From Pseudomonas sp. GOM6 (lineage in GTDB: Bacteria > Pseudomonadota > Gammaproteobacteria > Pseudomonadales > Pseudomonadaceae), in NCBI RefSeq assembly GCF_029537485.1, contig NZ_JARPUS010000003.1:186001-250000 (forward strand): DNA of 64,000 nt, in the 5' to 3' direction. The notes beneath the pieces were generated by a model. The model was not told the origin of the DNA. It did not search any database and was given only the letters and a program-made list of their open reading frames with translations. Position numbers and translations under genes: made by a program. Position 1 is the first letter of the stretch, and every line of letters begins with the position of its first letter. Positions 62,372 to 64,000 of this stretch are shown piece by piece.

Positions 62372-63364
62372 TCAGAGGGTGGTGGGAACGATCAGGATGC
62401 CGGCGCGCAGGCCGTTCTTCACCTTGGGATTGGGGAAGATGATGCGCGCGCCCTCTTCCTCCACCAGCCAACGGGTACCGGCGATGTCCTCGGCCAGCAG
62501 GAAGCCTGGCTCCAGCTCGGTGAAGTTCTCGATATCGGCCGGCAGATGCAGCTGGAAGGCGTCGCTGTGCTTGATCACCTCGCGGGCCACGGCGAACAGC
62601 TGCAGCCCCTCCAGCGACTCGGTCTCCGGCTCGCATTGCTCCACCAGCTGACGCAGGCGGGCTTCCAGCAGGTCGAGGTTGACCGCTTCGTTCTGCCCGA
62701 ACGGTCGCGCCTTGCCCAGCTCCAGGGTGAAAGCCTCGGCGCCCAGGCGCGCGTAGGTGTATGAGCTGAAGGTGATGCCGGTCTTGCGCTGCAGCAGCAC
62801 GGCGTCGATGCCGGCGGCGTTGAGGCGGGCCAGCTCGGCGCGCGAATGCTGGCGGCCTTCGACATAGGGATACAGGGCGAACTGCTCGATCTTCGAGCCA
62901 CGAATGGCCGTATGCAGGTCGTAATGCAGACGCGCCCGGCCTTCCTTGCAGAAGAAAGACGCCGCATAACGTTCCAGCTCGTTGGCGCGCAGCGCCTCGA
63001 AACCGCTGCTCTGCTCATGACGCCCATCGAACAGGCGATTGATGTCCTGCTCCACGTAACGCTCGCCGCGGCGCATGGCCTCTGGGTTGCCGAACAGAAA
63101 CAGCATGCGCACCTTGGGCAGCAGTTCGCCGGAGGCGATGGCCTGTAGCAGGCGATCGAGCAGCTCGATCGGCGCCGTTTCGTTGCCGTGGATACCGGCC
63201 GACAACAGCAGGTCGAGACCGCTGTCTTCGTGGCTGGCGGGCGTCACTTCCAGTGCGCCCTCACCCAGCCAGTGCAGGCGCGCGCCCTCGCGGGTCAGCT
63301 GAATCTTCTCGGTCGGCTCGCGGCCGGCCAGGGTCAGTTCGAGCAGTTTGCCGAGGGCGAGCAT
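62372..63364 (-). CDS. astE: Succinylglutamate desuccinylase AstE
   Basis: 330 aa zinc hydrolase. [21 protein letters not shown] holds the His and Glu ligands, and [15 protein letters not shown] the third His. It performs the last step of the arginine succinyltransferase pathway (succinylglutamate to glutamate). Upstream is a small gene and then the C-terminus of AstB, the order seen in pseudomonads. Confidence 0.95.
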   Translation of the reverse strand: MLALGKLLELTLAGREPTEKIQLTREGARLHWLGEGALEVTPASHEDSGLDLLLSAGIHGNETAPIELLDRLLQAIASGELLPKVRMLFLFGNPEAMRRGERYVEQDINRLFDGRHEQSSGFEALRANELERYAASFFCKEGRARLHYDLHTAIRGSKIEQFALYPYVEGRQHSRAELARLNAAGIDAVLLQRKTGITFSSYTYARLGAEAFTLELGKARPFGQNEAVNLDLLEARLRQLVEQCEPETESLEGLQLFAVAREVIKHSDAFQLHLPADIENFTELEPGFLLAEDIAGTRWLVEEEGARIIFPNPKVKNGLRAGILIVPTTL

Positions 63365-63373
63365 GGGGTCACC

Positions 63374-63658
63374 TCAATGTTTGCAGTCGGGACCATGCAC
63401 ATGGTCATCGTCGTCGCCCGCCAGATCGGCCGGCTCCATCTCCAGCTGCAGGCCGACCAGGTTGGTTGCTTGCGGGCGCAGCAGCAGATTGGCGTATTCG
63501 GTATCGCCCTCTTCCACGTCGACGCCAATCAGCAGCTGATCACCAACAGCCTGGATCCACACTTCCTTGCCCTGCCAAACCACGGCAAAGCGGGTGCAGG
63601 AGGTTTCCAGCTGGGTGCCGTCGGTATCTTCGAGAATCAGTTGCAGGGCTTCGGACAT
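63374..63658 (-). CDS. Small conserved protein with metal-binding-like tail
   Basis: 94 aa, MSEALQLILEDTDGTQLETSCTRF. Acidic; ends DDDDHVHGPDCKH, a His/Cys-rich tail suggestive of metal binding. It lies between astB and astE, within 9–11 bp of each, so it is part of the ast operon. Its role is unknown. A PA0900-like protein. Confidence 0.8.
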   Translation of the reverse strand: MSEALQLILEDTDGTQLETSCTRFAVVWQGKEVWIQAVGDQLLIGVDVEEGDTEYANLLLRPQATNLVGLQLEMEPADLAGDDDDHVHGPDCKH

Positions 63659-63669
63659 GTTCAGTGCTC

Positions 63670-64000
63670 TCAGGCGAGTTGGAAAGGATAGACGGAGCCC
63701 AGTTTAAGGATCTGCGTCAGTTCATCCAATGCCGTCCGGCACTCAATCAGCAGTTGCGGGTCGGCCAGGTCGCTTTCCGCCAGGCGATCGCGGTAGTGCT
63801 TGTCGACCCAGGTGTTGAGGGTGGTGAACAGCTCAGGGGTCATCACCACACCCGGGTTGACCGCCGAGAACTCCTCTTCCTTGAGCGCCACGCGTAGGCG
63901 CAGGCAGGCCGGCCCACCACCGTTCTGCATGCTCTGCTTGAGATCGAACACCTTCACTTCGCGGATCGGGCCATGACCGCTGGTCAGCTCGTTCAGGTAG
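63670..64000 (-). CDS. astB: N-succinylarginine dihydrolase AstB, C-terminal part
   Basis: Only the last 110 residues are in the window; the gene continues beyond the right edge. The fragment reads …[33 protein letters not shown]…, and [13 protein letters not shown] is the conserved C-terminal motif of AstB with the catalytic Cys. It hydrolyses N-succinylarginine to N-succinylornithine, ammonia and CO2. Confidence 0.9.
   Translation of the reverse strand, partial: YLNELTSGHGPIREVKVFDLKQSMQNGGGPACLRLRVALKEEEFSAVNPGVVMTPELFTTLNTWVDKHYRDRLAESDLADPQLLIECRTALDELTQILKLGSVYPFQLA

Overview
This window looks like chromosomal DNA of a gamma-proteobacterial pseudomonad. It has high GC, dense gene packing, and PsrA, AmrZ, RsmA, LexA–SulA and AstE/AstB proteins that read like Pseudomonas orthologues. 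Gene order resembles two blocks I remember from P. aeruginosa PAO1 (about PA2984–PA3031 and about PA0899–PA0913) with amrZ at the junction. The NQR operon and several Pseudomonas-only hypotheticals fit. A P. mendocina/alcaligenes-type species is a reasonable guess, not proven. No prophage, IS, integron, CRISPR array or rRNA was seen. The accessory content is low and most genes are housekeeping or regulatory.

Layout. 1–5.7 kb: start of comEC, a DUF2062 protein, the lipoprotein-release operon lolC-lolD-lolE, then a PilZ protein coupled to a small exported protein and a glycerophosphodiester phosphodiesterase. 5.7–16.3 kb: sthA, then the complete nqrABCDEF-apbE-nqrM operon behind a structured leader, then gap. 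16.4–26.1 kb: mfd, a CsiV-like protein, an SNF2/SWIM helicase, and on the minus strand psrA, an L,D-transpeptidase, nagZ and a methylthioinosine phosphorylase. 26.3–31.4 kb: lexA-sulA with two SOS boxes, three small conserved proteins and topA. 31.4–41.7 kb: fadBA, UspA, an Uup-type ABC-F protein, slt and a MOSC protein.

41.8–51.4 kb: an unusual chemoreceptor next to cheV, then a glycerolipid-like cluster (YegS kinase, FGGY kinase, GlpD-like and alkyl-DHAP-synthase-like flavoproteins) with a divergent AraC regulator. 51.4–53.8 kb: moeA, moaB, mobA. 53.9–58 kb: a small lipoprotein, tRNA-Pro, tRNA-Arg, amrZ, mgtE with a possible Pro-rich leader peptide, an exported protein, tRNA-Arg, tRNA-Ser and rsmA. 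58.2–64 kb: lysC, alaS, astE, a small protein and the end of astB.

Themes: respiration and redox balance (Nqr, SthA), fatty-acid control (PsrA with a perfect operator at psrA and a near-match before fadBA), SOS control (LexA/SulA), cell-wall recycling and turnover (NagZ, Slt, L,D-transpeptidase), and post-transcriptional or biofilm regulators (RsmA, AmrZ, PilZ). The items most worth following up are the glycerolipid-like cluster, the mgtE leader, the palindromes before fadB, the C-terminal-sensor chemoreceptor and the SWIM/SNF2 helicase.
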